This document shows positions 28,107 to 36,885 of a stretch of 46,881 nt of DNA, one piece after another. The stretch is from Vibrio ichthyoenteri ATCC 700023 (lineage in GTDB: Bacteria; Pseudomonadota; Gammaproteobacteria; Enterobacterales; Vibrionaceae). The DNA lies in the NCBI RefSeq assembly GCF_000222605.1, contig NZ_AFWF01000188.1:1-46881 (forward strand), read 5' to 3'. How positions within the stretch are numbered: position 1 is the first letter of the stretch; every line of letters starts with the position of its first letter. The notes under the pieces are model-generated. The model made no database searches. It worked only from the letters and a program-made list of their open reading frames with translations, and was not told the DNA's origin. The position numbers were made by a program, and so were the translations under genes.

Positions 28107-29483
28107 ATGAAGAATATTCAGCAAGAAGTGAACGATTTTTTACACCGTAGCATGGATTCGCATGTGCGTATCGCGGTAACGGGGTTGTCACGCGCAGGTA
28201 AAACCGCTTTTATCACCTCACTTGTTAACCAACTCCTTCATACTTCTACTCATAGTCAACTGCCGTTATTGAGCGCCAGTAGAGACAAGCGACTTGTAGG
28301 AGCAAAGCGAGAACCACAAACCAATATGATGGTGCCACGCTTTGCCTATGACCAAGCAATGACGCAATTACAAGGCGATGAACCTAATTGGCCTGAACCG
28401 ACAAGAGATGTGAGCGAGATCCGCCTTGCGCTGAAATACAAACCGAGCAAGAAAAGCAAAAGGTTGTTCGGTAGCACTGCGACACTCAATCTAGACATTA
28501 TTGATTATCCGGGCGAGTGGCTACTTGATCTGCCATTGCTCGATATGGATTTTGCCACTTGGTGCCAAAGCCAGTTTACGGCCTTGAAAGGTTTACGTTT
28601 AGAGCTCGCAAAACCGTGGCTTGAACAGTTAGAACGTTTGGATTTAGCCGCTGAAGTGAGTGAAAGTCAGTTAGCTGAGATTGCACAAACGTACACTCAA
28701 TACCTGCACGACTGTAAAGACAATGGGTTGCATTGGGTGCAGCCGGGGCGTTTTGTTTTACCCGGAGAGCTTGAAGGTGCTCCGGTGCTACAGTTTTTCC
28801 CATGCCGTTTTGATGCGGAAATGAAAGTGGATAAGCACAGTAATCTTGCGATGTTGAAAGCGCGTTATCATGAATATCAAACCAAGGTAGTTAAAGCGTT
28901 CTATAAACATCACTTTGCCACTTTTGATCGCCAAATCGTGCTGGTGGATTGCTTGCAGCCACTTAATGCTGGCTATGAATCGTTTATGGATATGCGTGAT
29001 GCCCTTGAGCAAATCATGCATAGCTTTCGCTATGGTCGCAGTTCGTTGTTAAAGCGACTATTTGCACCGCGTATCGATAAAATCTTGTTTACGGCCACCA
29101 AAGCAGACCATGTCACACCGGATCAGCACCCGAACTTGGTGTCATTGTTGCAACAGATGGTTCACCCAGCATGGCAGAGCGCTTCGTTTGAAAATATCGA
29201 GATGAGCTGTATCAGCATGGCTTCAATTCAAGCTACGCAAACCGGATTTATCGCGCAGGGTGACCAATCGATTCCAGCGATTCAAGGCACGACTATGGCC
29301 GGGCAACCGATCACCGTTTATCCTGGTGAAGTTCCGCGCAAGTTACCATCTGCGGTATATTGGCAACAAAAAGGTTTTGAATTTACGGCATTCAAACCGT
29401 TAGTTAGTCAACAAGATGAGCCGCTACCGCACATTCGTATCGACAAAGCTTTAGAGTTGTTGATTGGAGATAAATTAAAATGA
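28107..29483 (+). CDS. ycjX: YcjX family P-loop GTPase-like protein (DUF463)
   Basis: A 458-aa predicted nucleoside triphosphatase of the YcjX family. Walker A is [12 protein letters not shown] (about 24-35) and a Walker B/switch-like [17 protein letters not shown] follows (about 127-143). [10 protein letters not shown] and FTATKADHV are consistent with a GTPase-type fold (TKAD as NKxD-like). YcjX sits in the phage-shock/stress-associated ycj region in enterobacteria; its exact role is not established. Its stop overlaps the next gene as ATGA, so it is co-translated with YcjF. Confidence 0.9.
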   Translation: MKNIQQEVNDFLHRSMDSHVRIAVTGLSRAGKTAFITSLVNQLLHTSTHSQLPLLSASRDKRLVGAKREPQTNMMVPRFAYDQAMTQLQGDEPNWPEPTRDVSEIRLALKYKPSKKSKRLFGSTATLNLDIIDYPGEWLLDLPLLDMDFATWCQSQFTALKGLRLELAKPWLEQLERLDLAAEVSESQLAEIAQTYTQYLHDCKDNGLHWVQPGRFVLPGELEGAPVLQFFPCRFDAEMKVDKHSNLAMLKARYHEYQTKVVKAFYKHHFATFDRQIVLVDCLQPLNAGYESFMDMRDALEQIMHSFRYGRSSLLKRLFAPRIDKILFTATKADHVTPDQHPNLVSLLQQMVHPAWQSASFENIEMSCISMASIQATQTGFIAQGDQSIPAIQGTTMAGQPITVYPGEVPRKLPSAVYWQQKGFEFTAFKPLVSQQDEPLPHIRIDKALELLIGDKLK

Positions 29484-30520
29484 GCGAATTTAAATCGAAA
29501 CAAATTTTTGATCAGCCGCTCGAACGCGAATCGCAGTCTGATCATGAATTAACCGCACAAATTCAATTTCAAACGTCAGAGAAGTTTGTGCCGAGTGCGA
29601 TACCGAATGAACTCGAACAGGGTCAGGAATCGGCAGGGGAGCAACAGCTCGATCATATTATTCGTCCTAAAGCAGGACGAAAATGGCTAAGTGTCGGCTT
29701 ACTGGGAACTTTTTCTGGTTTAGTTACTTGGCAAGCGATTGATACGGTGATCAGTGCCATTCAAACCGCCGACTGGCTGGCGTTAGGCTGGGCCGGTTTT
29801 ATCTCAGCACTTGCAGCCTTGGGCCTTGGCGCCATTGGTAAAGAGTTGTGGAAACTGCGCACGCTGCGTAATCATTTTTCTGTGCAAGAACAAAGTGAAG
29901 CCTTACTGCAAAGTGATAGCGTCGGACAAGGGAAAAGCTTTTGTCAAAACTTGGCCAAGCAAGGTGGCATTGCTCCACATTCACCAAGTTACGATCGTTG
30001 GGTCAATGTGGTGAATGGATCGCACAGCGATGCTGAAGTCTTGGACATGTATGATGCAATGGTGGTGGCCGAACAAGATAAAATCGCGACACAGATTGTC
30101 TCAAAGCATGCCACAGAATCTGCTGCGCTGGTGGCGATCAGCCCACTTGCGGTAGCGGATATGTTGTTGGTGGCTTGGCGAAATTTTAAGATGATCGACA
30201 GCCTCGCTAATGTGTATGGCATCGAATTAGGTTACTGGTCTCGTCTACAGCTGTTTAAGTCAACGTTAGTCAATATGGCGGCAGCAGGTGCGAGTGAGTT
30301 AGCCATTGATGCTAGTATGGATTTGCTCTCTATGGATCTGGCGGGAAAATTGTCTGCACGCGCAGGACAGGGGCTTGGTGTGGGTATTCTGACCGCAAGA
30401 TTGGGTATTAAAGCGATATCGTTACTGCGTCCAATGCCTTGGCAACCCGAACGAGCGGTCAAACTTTCAACGATACGCAAACAAATTGTGGCTAAAGTCG
30501 CGGCGATTACGGTCAAATAG
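29480..30520 (+). CDS. ycjF: YcjF family inner-membrane protein (DUF697)
   Basis: A 346-aa membrane protein, always a partner of YcjX. The N-terminal about 60 residues are hydrophilic and Gln/Glu-rich. Two TM segments follow (about 72-93 and 98-118). A longer region carries the DUF697-type [21 protein letters not shown] hydrophobic stretch and a C-terminal [20 protein letters not shown]. The ATG overlaps the ycjX stop by four bases. A 100-bp gap then leads to tyrR. Confidence 0.9.
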   Translation: MSEFKSKQIFDQPLERESQSDHELTAQIQFQTSEKFVPSAIPNELEQGQESAGEQQLDHIIRPKAGRKWLSVGLLGTFSGLVTWQAIDTVISAIQTADWLALGWAGFISALAALGLGAIGKELWKLRTLRNHFSVQEQSEALLQSDSVGQGKSFCQNLAKQGGIAPHSPSYDRWVNVVNGSHSDAEVLDMYDAMVVAEQDKIATQIVSKHATESAALVAISPLAVADMLLVAWRNFKMIDSLANVYGIELGYWSRLQLFKSTLVNMAAAGASELAIDASMDLLSMDLAGKLSARAGQGLGVGILTARLGIKAISLLRPMPWQPERAVKLSTIRKQIVAKVAAITVK

Positions 30521-30582
30521 CATGAATGTGAAGCGAGTGATATCGCTTTGCTTGACGAGGATCTAGGCTTAGGGGAAACTAC

Positions 30583-30600
30583 TGTCAACTTTTCCTGACA
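30583..30600 (+). promoter_or_regulatory. Candidate TyrR box upstream of tyrR
   Basis: TGTCAACTTTTCCTGACA has the 18-bp frame of the TyrR box (TGTAAA-N6-TTTACA), keeps the outer TGT/ACA and differs at three inner positions. It ends 21 bp before the tyrR start, where E. coli tyrR is also autoregulated. The sequence match is direct; its function is inferred. Confidence 0.45.
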
Positions 30601-30621
30601 CCCTAACTTAGGACTCTCTCA

Positions 30622-32166
30622 GTGCGTCTAGAAGTTTTTTGCGAAGACCGACTTGGCTTAACACGCGAGCTACTCGATATCCTTGCCTCTAAGAGTATTG
30701 ATTTACGCGGCATCGAAATTGATATTTCAGGCATTATTTACCTTAATTGCCCAGATATCGATTTCGATACTTTCAGTGAATTAATGGCGGAGATTCGCCG
30801 CATCTCAGGTGTAAAAGATGTGCGAAAAATTCAGTTTATGCCAATGGAAAGACATAATACTGAACTTATCTCGTTACTGAATAATCTTCCAGAACCGGTA
30901 CTCGCGATTGATTTGAAAGGTAACGTAGACATGGCAAACCATGCTGCGCTGAACCTCTTCAATCTAGAGGAACAGGAAGTGATTGCCCATCATATTGGTC
31001 ATTTACTGCCAAGCTTCAATTTCAGCAAGTGGGCTGAAGGTCAGATCACTCGCCAACGTGAAAACATTGTGATCAGTGGCTTGGACTACGTCATGGAAAT
31101 CATGCCGGTATACATCACCACGGAAAGCAAAGAGTCTATTTTAGCCAGTACGGTGATGATTATCCGTTCTGCACAAGACAAGCCACTGCTCAAAGAAATT
31201 CTACCGTTACAAAACAATCTTGGTTTTGAGCATTTTGTTGGGGTTTCCAATCGCCATAAGGCCCTGATCACTCAAGCGAAAAAGCTAGCGAACCTCGAGC
31301 AACCATTGTTGATTCAAGGTGAAACGGGTACCGGTAAAGAAATGTTGGCCCGTGCCTGTCATAGTCGCTCCCATCGTGCCGGTGCACCATTTTTGGTACT
31401 GAGCTGCGCCTCAATGCCTGATGACGTAGCAGAAACTGAGTTGTTTGGTCATGCGCCGGGCAGTTTTAATCATCAAGAAGGCAACAAAGGCATTTTTGAA
31501 CAAGCCAATGGCGGTACCGTCTTCCTGGATGAAATTGGGGAAATGAGCCCTCACTTGCAGATTAAATTACTGCGTTTACTGCAAGATGGTACGTTCCGAC
31601 GTGTTGGTGAAGAGCATGAAGTGCATGTTAACGTACGTGTTATCGCTTCGACTCGTCACAATTTAGCGGATTTAGCGGAATCGGGTGCGTTTAGAGAAGA
31701 TCTTTTCTACCGCTTAAATGTACTGACACTAAACATTCCATCCTTGCGTGATCGCTCTAATGATATCGCACCGTTGTTGGAGTTGTTTGTGGCGAAGTAC
31801 ATCAATCAACTTGGCATGGTGAAGCCGATTATCGACGATAACCTTGTCGACCAACTCGCGTCTTACAATTGGCCGGGCAACATGCGCCAATTAGAAAATA
31901 TGGTGTTGCGTGCACTCACTGAACTGGAAAATGAACACTTAACGGTTGATTTATTCCATCTACCTCAGGTTGAGGCATCGGTTTCAAGTGGTGGGTCAAT
32001 TAATCTTGATGGCTCTTTAGATGACATTATGAAAGATTATGAGTCTAAAGTGTTGGATAGACTCTATCAGTCATTTCCATCGAGTCGTAAATTGGCGAAA
32101 CGACTTAATGTATCGCATACATCGGTCGCGAATAAATTACGTGAATACGGGATTCGTAAAGGTTGA
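30622..32166 (+). CDS. tyrR: Transcriptional regulator TyrR
   Basis: Regulator of aromatic amino acid synthesis and transport. 514 aa from a GTG start (MRLEVFCEDRLGLTRELL, near-identical to the E. coli N-terminus). Order: ACT domain (1-70), PAS (about 78-190), AAA+ core with Walker A GETGTGKE (about 234-241) and Walker B GGTVFLDEIGE, and a Fis-type HTH at the C-terminus (SSRKLAKRLNVSHTSVANKL). The GAFTGA loop needed for sigma-54 contact is absent (FGHAPGSFNH instead), as expected for TyrR, which works with sigma-70. A candidate TyrR box precedes it. Its TGA overlaps the rimJ ATG. Confidence 0.96.
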   Translation: MRLEVFCEDRLGLTRELLDILASKSIDLRGIEIDISGIIYLNCPDIDFDTFSELMAEIRRISGVKDVRKIQFMPMERHNTELISLLNNLPEPVLAIDLKGNVDMANHAALNLFNLEEQEVIAHHIGHLLPSFNFSKWAEGQITRQRENIVISGLDYVMEIMPVYITTESKESILASTVMIIRSAQDKPLLKEILPLQNNLGFEHFVGVSNRHKALITQAKKLANLEQPLLIQGETGTGKEMLARACHSRSHRAGAPFLVLSCASMPDDVAETELFGHAPGSFNHQEGNKGIFEQANGGTVFLDEIGEMSPHLQIKLLRLLQDGTFRRVGEEHEVHVNVRVIASTRHNLADLAESGAFREDLFYRLNVLTLNIPSLRDRSNDIAPLLELFVAKYINQLGMVKPIIDDNLVDQLASYNWPGNMRQLENMVLRALTELENEHLTVDLFHLPQVEASVSSGGSINLDGSLDDIMKDYESKVLDRLYQSFPSSRKLAKRLNVSHTSVANKLREYGIRKG

Positions 32167-32750
32167 TGTCAAAAGTAAGTACACCGCTACAAGTCTATCA
32201 GGCTGATGACGAGATTGTTGTACGTACGGCTGAACCTACGGATGCGTATTTGGTTAGCCAGTATTTCATTGCCAATCGTGATCACTTAAAGCCGTGGGAG
32301 CCAGAGCGTGAGCCTGAGTTCTTTACGGTGGCGGGTTGGACGCAACGCTTGATAAAGCTCAATGATCTACATCGCTTAGGTTTAGGATATTATTTGTTGA
32401 TCATTGATCGTAGTAGCGGCCAAATGCTCGGTACAATATCATTCAGCAGCTTAACTCGCTTTCCTGTCCATGCGTGCCATATGGGTTACTCCTTGGCTGA
32501 CGATGCTCAGGGAAGAGGAGTGATGAGCCGTGCCATAAAAATGGCATTAAACTACATGTTTAATGTACAAAATATGCACCGTATCATGGCCAGCTACATG
32601 CCTCATAATCAGCGAAGCGAAGCGGTATTGCAGCGTTTGGGTTTTGAGCGAGAGGGCTATGCTAAGGATTACTTGTTGATTGATGGCCAGTGGCGTGATC
32701 ATGTTTTGACCGCACTGATCAATCCCGATTGGAGCGAGGCAAAGAAATGA
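32166..32750 (+). CDS. rimJ: RimJ-like ribosomal-protein alanine N-acetyltransferase
   Basis: A 194-aa GNAT acetyltransferase of the RimJ/RimL group, expected to acetylate the N-terminal Ala of ribosomal protein S5. Features: VVRTAEPTDAYLVSQYF at the N-terminus, the NRDHLKPWEPEREPEFFT segment typical of RimJ, the acetyl-CoA loop DDAQGRGVMSRAI (about 114-126), HRIMASYMPHNQRSEAVLQRLGF and GYAKDYLLIDGQWRDHV. The start overlaps the tyrR stop (TGATG) and its own stop overlaps the next gene (ATGATG), so tyrR-rimJ-HD form a translationally coupled operon. Confidence 0.9.
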   Translation: MSKVSTPLQVYQADDEIVVRTAEPTDAYLVSQYFIANRDHLKPWEPEREPEFFTVAGWTQRLIKLNDLHRLGLGYYLLIIDRSSGQMLGTISFSSLTRFPVHACHMGYSLADDAQGRGVMSRAIKMALNYMFNVQNMHRIMASYMPHNQRSEAVLQRLGFEREGYAKDYLLIDGQWRDHVLTALINPDWSEAKK

Positions 32751-33337
32751 TGCAACGATTAGAACAGCAGTTGAATCTCGTTATTGAGTTAGATCAGCTG
32801 AAGAATGTGCTTCGTCGTACTCGGGTTAAAAGTGCAGAGGGTCGCTTGGAGAACAGCGCCGAGCACAGCTGGCATGTGGCTTTGATGGCGATCTTGATGC
32901 AAGAGCACGCCAACCAACCGGTTGATATTGCTAAAGTGATGAAAATGCTACTGCTGCATGACATCGTTGAAATCGATGCTGGTGATACGTTCGTTTACGA
33001 TGTTAGCGCCTCAGCGCAACAACAAGAGAAAGAGTTGGCAGCCGCCGAAAGATTGTTTGGTTTATTACCGAGTGATCAAGCACAAGAACTGAAACTGATT
33101 TGGTTGGAATTTGAACAAGCCCAAACTGCAGAGGCGAAATACGCTAAAGCACTCGATCGGATCATCCCGATGCTTTTGAATTACCACAATAGTGGTCAAC
33201 GCTGGCAAGAAAACAATGTGACCAAGCAACAAGCATTAACGGTGAACCGTAAAATTGAAGATGGTTCATCCATTCTGTGGCATAAAGCCCAGCAACTAAT
33301 TGAAGAAGCCAGCGAAAAGGGCTGGTTGAAGTCTTAA
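32747..33337 (+). CDS. HD-domain nucleotidase-like hydrolase
   Basis: A 196-aa soluble HD-superfamily metallohydrolase. Metal-binding residues: His in NSAEHSWHVALMAI, HD in LLLHDIVEIDAGDTF, and Asp in AKALDRIIPMLLN, in the order typical of YfbR/HDDC2-type 5'-deoxynucleotidases. Substrate is therefore likely a deoxynucleoside monophosphate, but this is family inference; similarity to E. coli YfbR itself is not close. The start may be ATG 32747 or ATG 32750; GAGG lies 7-8 nt upstream. It overlaps rimJ and is followed after 13 bp by the DUF2947 gene. Confidence 0.85.
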   Translation: MMQRLEQQLNLVIELDQLKNVLRRTRVKSAEGRLENSAEHSWHVALMAILMQEHANQPVDIAKVMKMLLLHDIVEIDAGDTFVYDVSASAQQQEKELAAAERLFGLLPSDQAQELKLIWLEFEQAQTAEAKYAKALDRIIPMLLNYHNSGQRWQENNVTKQQALTVNRKIEDGSSILWHKAQQLIEEASEKGWLKS

Positions 33338-33350
33338 TTGAGGAACATAG

Positions 33351-33824
33351 ATGTCTTATTTACCTTTGGACCAGTACCAAAGAAAATGGATTTTTACCCA
33401 TCAATCGATGCCGGTAGCAGAGCAAGATCTTGAAGCGATCAAGCCAATGGATCAAGCTCGCGCAGCACAGTTGTGGAAAGATAACATCAGTGCGCAAAGT
33501 CCGGACGCAGATCGCCTAAGCTCAAGCGATTGGCCAATGAAAGCGCCAAACTGGAGCGAAAGTGTTGACTGGATGGCGGCTTGGGAATCTGACGAAGAAG
33601 AACTACCGGCAGAAATCTTAGCCTTCATTGATTGGCAAGATGATGTAACAGTTTATTTTTGTTATGAAAAATATAACATCATTGAGACAAAGTGGAGCAT
33701 CTTCAAAAAGTATTGGAAGAACTTTTTGTTCTACGATGATGGCCCTTTCTTGATTGGTCGCCGCCGTACAGAAGCACTTTGGTTTGATGATAAAGGTCAG
33801 GTGAAACTGGGCAAGCGCGATTAG
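33351..33824 (+). CDS. DUF2947 family protein
   Basis: A 157-aa acidic, tryptophan-rich soluble protein (SSSDWPMKAPNWSESVDWMAAWE, partly shown) with a C-terminal WSIFKKYWKNFLFYDDGPFLIGRR segment. Family recalled from Vibrio genomes as DUF2947, function unknown. It is the last gene of the tyrR-rimJ-HD operon, 13 bp behind the HD gene, with TTGAGGAACATAG before its ATG, and ends at a terminator. Confidence 0.75.
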   Translation: MSYLPLDQYQRKWIFTHQSMPVAEQDLEAIKPMDQARAAQLWKDNISAQSPDADRLSSSDWPMKAPNWSESVDWMAAWESDEEELPAEILAFIDWQDDVTVYFCYEKYNIIETKWSIFKKYWKNFLFYDDGPFLIGRRRTEALWFDDKGQVKLGKRD

Positions 33825-33843
33825 ATCTGTAAACGAAATACTT

Positions 33844-33878
33844 AAACGGGTTGGTCTAAATGATCAACCCGTTTTATT
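33844..33878 (+). terminator. Intrinsic terminator of the tyrR operon
   Basis: AAACGGGTTG / CAACCCGTTT 10-bp stem, 11-nt loop, T-rich tail, 20 bp after the DUF2947 stop. Confidence 0.92.
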
Positions 33879-34063
33879 TTGCGTGAAAAGATCAAACTTT
33901 GGATCTTAAATTCAATTTCAAAGCAACTCTATTTAGTGTGACCTTGCTCCAAAATAATTGATTAAATTCTGCGCAAAATGAAGCTTTTGTTATCATAAGG
34001 ATATGGATGCCATGTACGGTAATGGCTAAACTTTTGTTTTAGTTAAAATATTAGGAACGCGCT

Positions 34064-34240
34064 GTGGAAACGATTCTATTACAATTGAGAAAGGACTTTT
34101 ATTCGCATATTAGTTCGTTGCAAGCACACACGCTTCCGCAAAGCAAACCAACGTTAAGTGTGTTGACCGATGATGAATTGAAAGAGCTTGAGCATGTCTG
34201 GGTTGAACTTTCAGTTTGGCAGCGTACACAGGCGCACTAA
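34064..34240 (+). CDS. Small protein, 58 aa
   Basis: GTG at 34064 with AGGA 7 nt upstream opens a 58-codon frame: MKD-like amphipathic start (METILLQLRKDFYSHISSL), a middle SVLTDDELKELEHVWVEL, and a Trp/Gln-rich end before TAA. The sequence looks like a two-helix soluble protein and uses ordinary codons. It stands alone between the tyrR operon terminator and the ribA leader. I do not recognise a family. It is short enough to be missed by a 60-aa cutoff. Confidence 0.6.
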   Translation: METILLQLRKDFYSHISSLQAHTLPQSKPTLSVLTDDELKELEHVWVELSVWQRTQAH

Positions 34241-34679
34241 GATTTTTGCTTAGAGCGTCAGCTATCTTTATCGATGCTGATGTACCTATCGCAAGTTGAT
34301 ATTCATTTCATGATTTAATTACGATTTCTTCGAGTTACCCAGTTATCTGTAGCCATCCTTTCTGTTTGTTTCATCTTGAACGTTCAGGCTATTGGTTCTT
34401 ATACCGCTTCAACCGCATTTAATTTACTGATCTTGCCTTCTATCTTGTCCTATATCTAAACGAGTTTCTTAATCAATGATTAAGTGACTAAGCTTTGTCT
34501 GTTCTGTCTTATGCACCTTTCTCGTTAACACCTTATTTATACACAGCAATAGTGATAACAAAAGTATCGATTAGAAGCACTTATCTTTTTGCGCTATAAT
34601 TGTTATATTATAACAATAGTGATCTAACCATTGAATTCTTGAGTAAGAGTCCTCATAGTTAGTTACAAAGGGCCTTCGT
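34241..34679. other. ribA upstream region (about 440 bp)
   Basis: Pyrimidine-rich, AT-rich sequence without an open frame of note. I looked for an FMN riboswitch and did not see its conserved elements. The only clear signals are a TATAAT at 34595-34600 and a perfect palindrome at 34599-34617 (listed separately). Confidence 0.6.
34595..34617 (+). promoter_or_regulatory. ribA promoter -10 with overlapping palindromic operator
   Basis: TATAAT (34595-34600) overlaps a perfect 19-bp palindrome ATTGTTATATTATAACAAT (34599-34617), 9-bp arms around one base. An operator overlapping -10/+1 is classic for a repressor. No good -35 is seen. The regulator is unknown. Confidence 0.55.
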
Positions 34680-35327
34680 ATGAATGCGATAGTCAATATA
34701 GATAATAAAAGAGTTCAAGTGAGTGTTGATATGGCGGAAGTACGTGCCAGAGTAGATTTTAAAGTCGGTGTTGGAAGTAAAATTGATGCAGAACTCCTCT
34801 CTTTTGAAGGGTTGAAGACAGATAAAGAACATGTCGCGGTTATTTTTAAACAATCCGATTTAAACGATGATATCCCACTTGTGCGTATGCACTCAGAGTG
34901 TTTGACTGGTGATGTTTTCCATTCATCTCGCTGTGATTGCGGTGAGCAATTGGATGAAACCATTGAACGTATGGGCGAGTCTGGTGGAATCATTCTTTAT
35001 TTACGTCAAGAAGGACGTGGTATCGGCCTGTACAATAAGATTGATGCTTATCGCCTACAAAGCCAAGGCATGAATACTTATGAAGCCAATAACCATTTAG
35101 GTTTTGGCGATGATCTGCGTGATTTCTCTGAAGCCGCTCAAATGCTGTTGGCATTAGGGGTGAGTAAGATTCGTCTAGTGACCAACAACCCGAAAAAGGT
35201 TAATGAATTGAGAGAGCATGGTATTGATATCATCGAAGTGGTCAATACACTCGCGCATATCAAAGATGGCAACGAAAGCTACCTTAAAGCTAAAGTCTCC
35301 CACGGTAAGCATTTACTCAAATTCTAA
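34680..35327 (+). CDS. ribA: GTP cyclohydrolase II
   Basis: First step of riboflavin synthesis: GTP to 2,5-diamino-6-ribosylamino-pyrimidinone 5'-phosphate, formate and pyrophosphate. Zinc ligands in [20 protein letters not shown] (C-x10-C-x-C), catalytic [14 protein letters not shown], and [14 protein letters not shown] are intact. ATG 34680 has AAGGG 7 nt upstream and gives 215 aa; ATG 34731 ([10 protein letters not shown]) would give 198 aa, the length I recall for homologues, but its ribosome site is weaker. No RibB domain. It lies upstream of the Fur-box-headed imelysin cluster, separated by a terminator. In bacteria secreted flavins can serve iron reduction, so the neighbourhood may be meaningful. 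Confidence 0.93.
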   Translation: MNAIVNIDNKRVQVSVDMAEVRARVDFKVGVGSKIDAELLSFEGLKTDKEHVAVIFKQSDLNDDIPLVRMHSECLTGDVFHSSRCDCGEQLDETIERMGESGGIILYLRQEGRGIGLYNKIDAYRLQSQGMNTYEANNHLGFGDDLRDFSEAAQMLLALGVSKIRLVTNNPKKVNELREHGIDIIEVVNTLAHIKDGNESYLKAKVSHGKHLLKF

Positions 35328-35346
35328 ATACTTGTTAAGTCCGCAC

Positions 35347-35375
35347 AAAAAACCTCATCTTTATGAGTTTTTTTT
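35347..35375 (+). terminator. Intrinsic terminator downstream of ribA
   Basis: A-run, CTCAT / ATGAG stem with CTTT loop and a long T-run, 20 bp after the ribA stop. Confidence 0.85.
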
Positions 35376-35425
35376 GTTTATACCTTGCAAAAAAAATGTA
35401 ACTTTGTATTATTCGCAATCTAAGT

Positions 35426-35444
35426 GTTAATGATAATAATTAGC
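35426..35444 (+). promoter_or_regulatory. Fur box upstream of the imelysin cluster
   Basis: GTTAATGATAATAATTAGC matches the 19-bp Fur consensus (GATAATGATAATCATTATC) at 16 of 19 positions. It lies 58-76 bp before the imelysin start, suitable for iron-dependent repression of the whole cluster. Match counted by eye. Confidence 0.75.
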
Positions 35445-35501
35445 ACTACGGATTATAAATAGATAAGTAAGGTAACTTCCAGCTCAACAAGGACTTTAAA
35501 C

Positions 35502-36764
35502 ATGAAGGTAAAATCAGCTTTAGCGCGTTCAATTGCCGCTTCTCTTATACTCGCTAGTGGCTCAGTACTCGCTGCCGATGTAACAAAGCAGCAAGTTGTC
35601 GAGCATTACGCCGACATTGCTCATGCGGTATTTTCCGACGCACTGACTACCGCAAAAACGCTCGATGATTCAATCGAAGCATTTCTTGAAACCCCTTCAG
35701 AAAAAACACTCTCAGAAGTTAAGCAAGCTTGGCTCGACTCACGCGTACCATACCAACAGTCTGAAGTATTCCGTTTTGGTAACGCAGTGGTTGATGATTG
35801 GGAAGGGCAATTGAATGCATGGCCTCTTGATGAAGGTTTAATCGATTATGTTGCTGCAGATTATCAATATGAGTTGGGTAATGAAGGAGCAATAGCGAAT
35901 ATCGTTGCTAACCAAGAATTGACCATTGGTGCGAATAAACTTGATGTATCAAAGATCACCCCTAAGTTGATTGCCGATCTCAACGAAGTTGGCGGCTCAG
36001 AAGCGAATGTTGCTTCTGGCTACCATGCCATCGAATTCTTACTTTGGGGACAAGATCTTAATGGCACGAATGCGGGGGCTGGTGAGCGTGCATACACCGA
36101 TTTTGTTGTCGGTAAAGAGTGTACCAATAACAATTGTGATCGCCGTGGCGATTACCTTCGCGCTGCTGCCGATTTGCTAGTACAAGATCTTGAGTGGATG
36201 GAACAGCAGTGGTCTGCTGATCAAAAAGGTAACTATCGTGAAGAGTTGCTCAACGAATCGGCTGAGAATGGTTTGCGTAAAATGCTCTTCGGTATGGGGT
36301 CTCTGTCTTTAGGTGAACTTGCTGGCGAGCGAATGAAAGTGGCGTTAGAAGCGAACTCGACCGAAGATGAGCATGATTGCTTCTCAGACAATACCCACAA
36401 TTCTCATTACTACAATGAGCAAGGCATTTATAACGTTTATACCGGCAGCTACCAGAAAGTAGATGGCGGTAAAGTTGAAGGGCCAAGTATCCATAATTTG
36501 GTGGCGCAGAAAGATCAGAAAGCTGCGGATGCGATCCAAAAGCAGTTTGATGCTACTCGTTTACAAGTGGGCGAGTTGGTGACATCAGCAGAAAAAGACA
36601 ACCAACATTTTGACCAGCTCATAGCGGCAGGTAACACCAAAGGCAATGCTCTAGTGAATGAAACGATTCTTTCCCTTGTCGCGCAAACCGCGTCAATTGA
36701 GCGTGCGGCAAATGTTATCGGTATTACTAGTCTAAATCCGGATACAGCTGATCACGAATTCTAA
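35502..36764 (+). CDS. irpA: Imelysin family periplasmic iron-regulated protein (IrpA-like)
   Basis: A 420-aa exported imelysin (peptidase M75/IrpA family, fold related to EfeO). Signal peptide 1-25 (core IAASLILASGSVLA, cleavage near LAADV). The family GxHxxE motif is GYHAIE (173-178; His175, Glu178), followed by FLLWGQDLNG. QAWLDSRVPYQQSEVFRFG is the usual N-terminal imelysin signature. CTNNNCDRRGDYL and HDCFSDNTHNSHYY add Cys pairs. Members are thought to bind iron in the periplasm; peptidase activity is doubtful for most. It is the first gene behind a strong Fur box. A hairpin after it may reduce expression of the next three genes. Confidence 0.92.
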   Translation: MKVKSALARSIAASLILASGSVLAADVTKQQVVEHYADIAHAVFSDALTTAKTLDDSIEAFLETPSEKTLSEVKQAWLDSRVPYQQSEVFRFGNAVVDDWEGQLNAWPLDEGLIDYVAADYQYELGNEGAIANIVANQELTIGANKLDVSKITPKLIADLNEVGGSEANVASGYHAIEFLLWGQDLNGTNAGAGERAYTDFVVGKECTNNNCDRRGDYLRAAADLLVQDLEWMEQQWSADQKGNYREELLNESAENGLRKMLFGMGSLSLGELAGERMKVALEANSTEDEHDCFSDNTHNSHYYNEQGIYNVYTGSYQKVDGGKVEGPSIHNLVAQKDQKAADAIQKQFDATRLQVGELVTSAEKDNQHFDQLIAAGNTKGNALVNETILSLVAQTASIERAANVIGITSLNPDTADHEF

Positions 36765-36792
36765 ACGTGTAATGAGCTGACTTAAGCTGTAG

Positions 36793-36823
36793 CAAGGGCT
36801 CTGTAATTTTGAGCCCTTGATTT
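36793..36823 (+). terminator. Hairpin/attenuator between imelysin and di-haem genes
   Basis: Perfect 9-bp stem CAAGGGCTC / GAGCCCTTG with a 9-nt loop, followed by ATTTTAAAT. A moderate terminator, probably partial, as the next genes appear to belong to the same iron cluster. Confidence 0.65.
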
Positions 36824-36885
36824 TAAATCTATCCGTGCAAAACAATATAATTTTAAAAGGCGCGGTTGTTGTAGGATGCACTGGA

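Noticed and set aside
31430-31490. TyrR as sigma-54 activator
   Set aside because: GAFTGA is absent; this is normal for TyrR and not a defect.
34241-34679. FMN riboswitch before ribA
   Set aside because: None of the conserved RFN elements could be found; the region is pyrimidine-rich and poorly structured.
35218-35430. 70-aa frame overlapping the end of ribA
   Set aside because: It lies in another frame of ribA, runs through the terminator and has no start signal.
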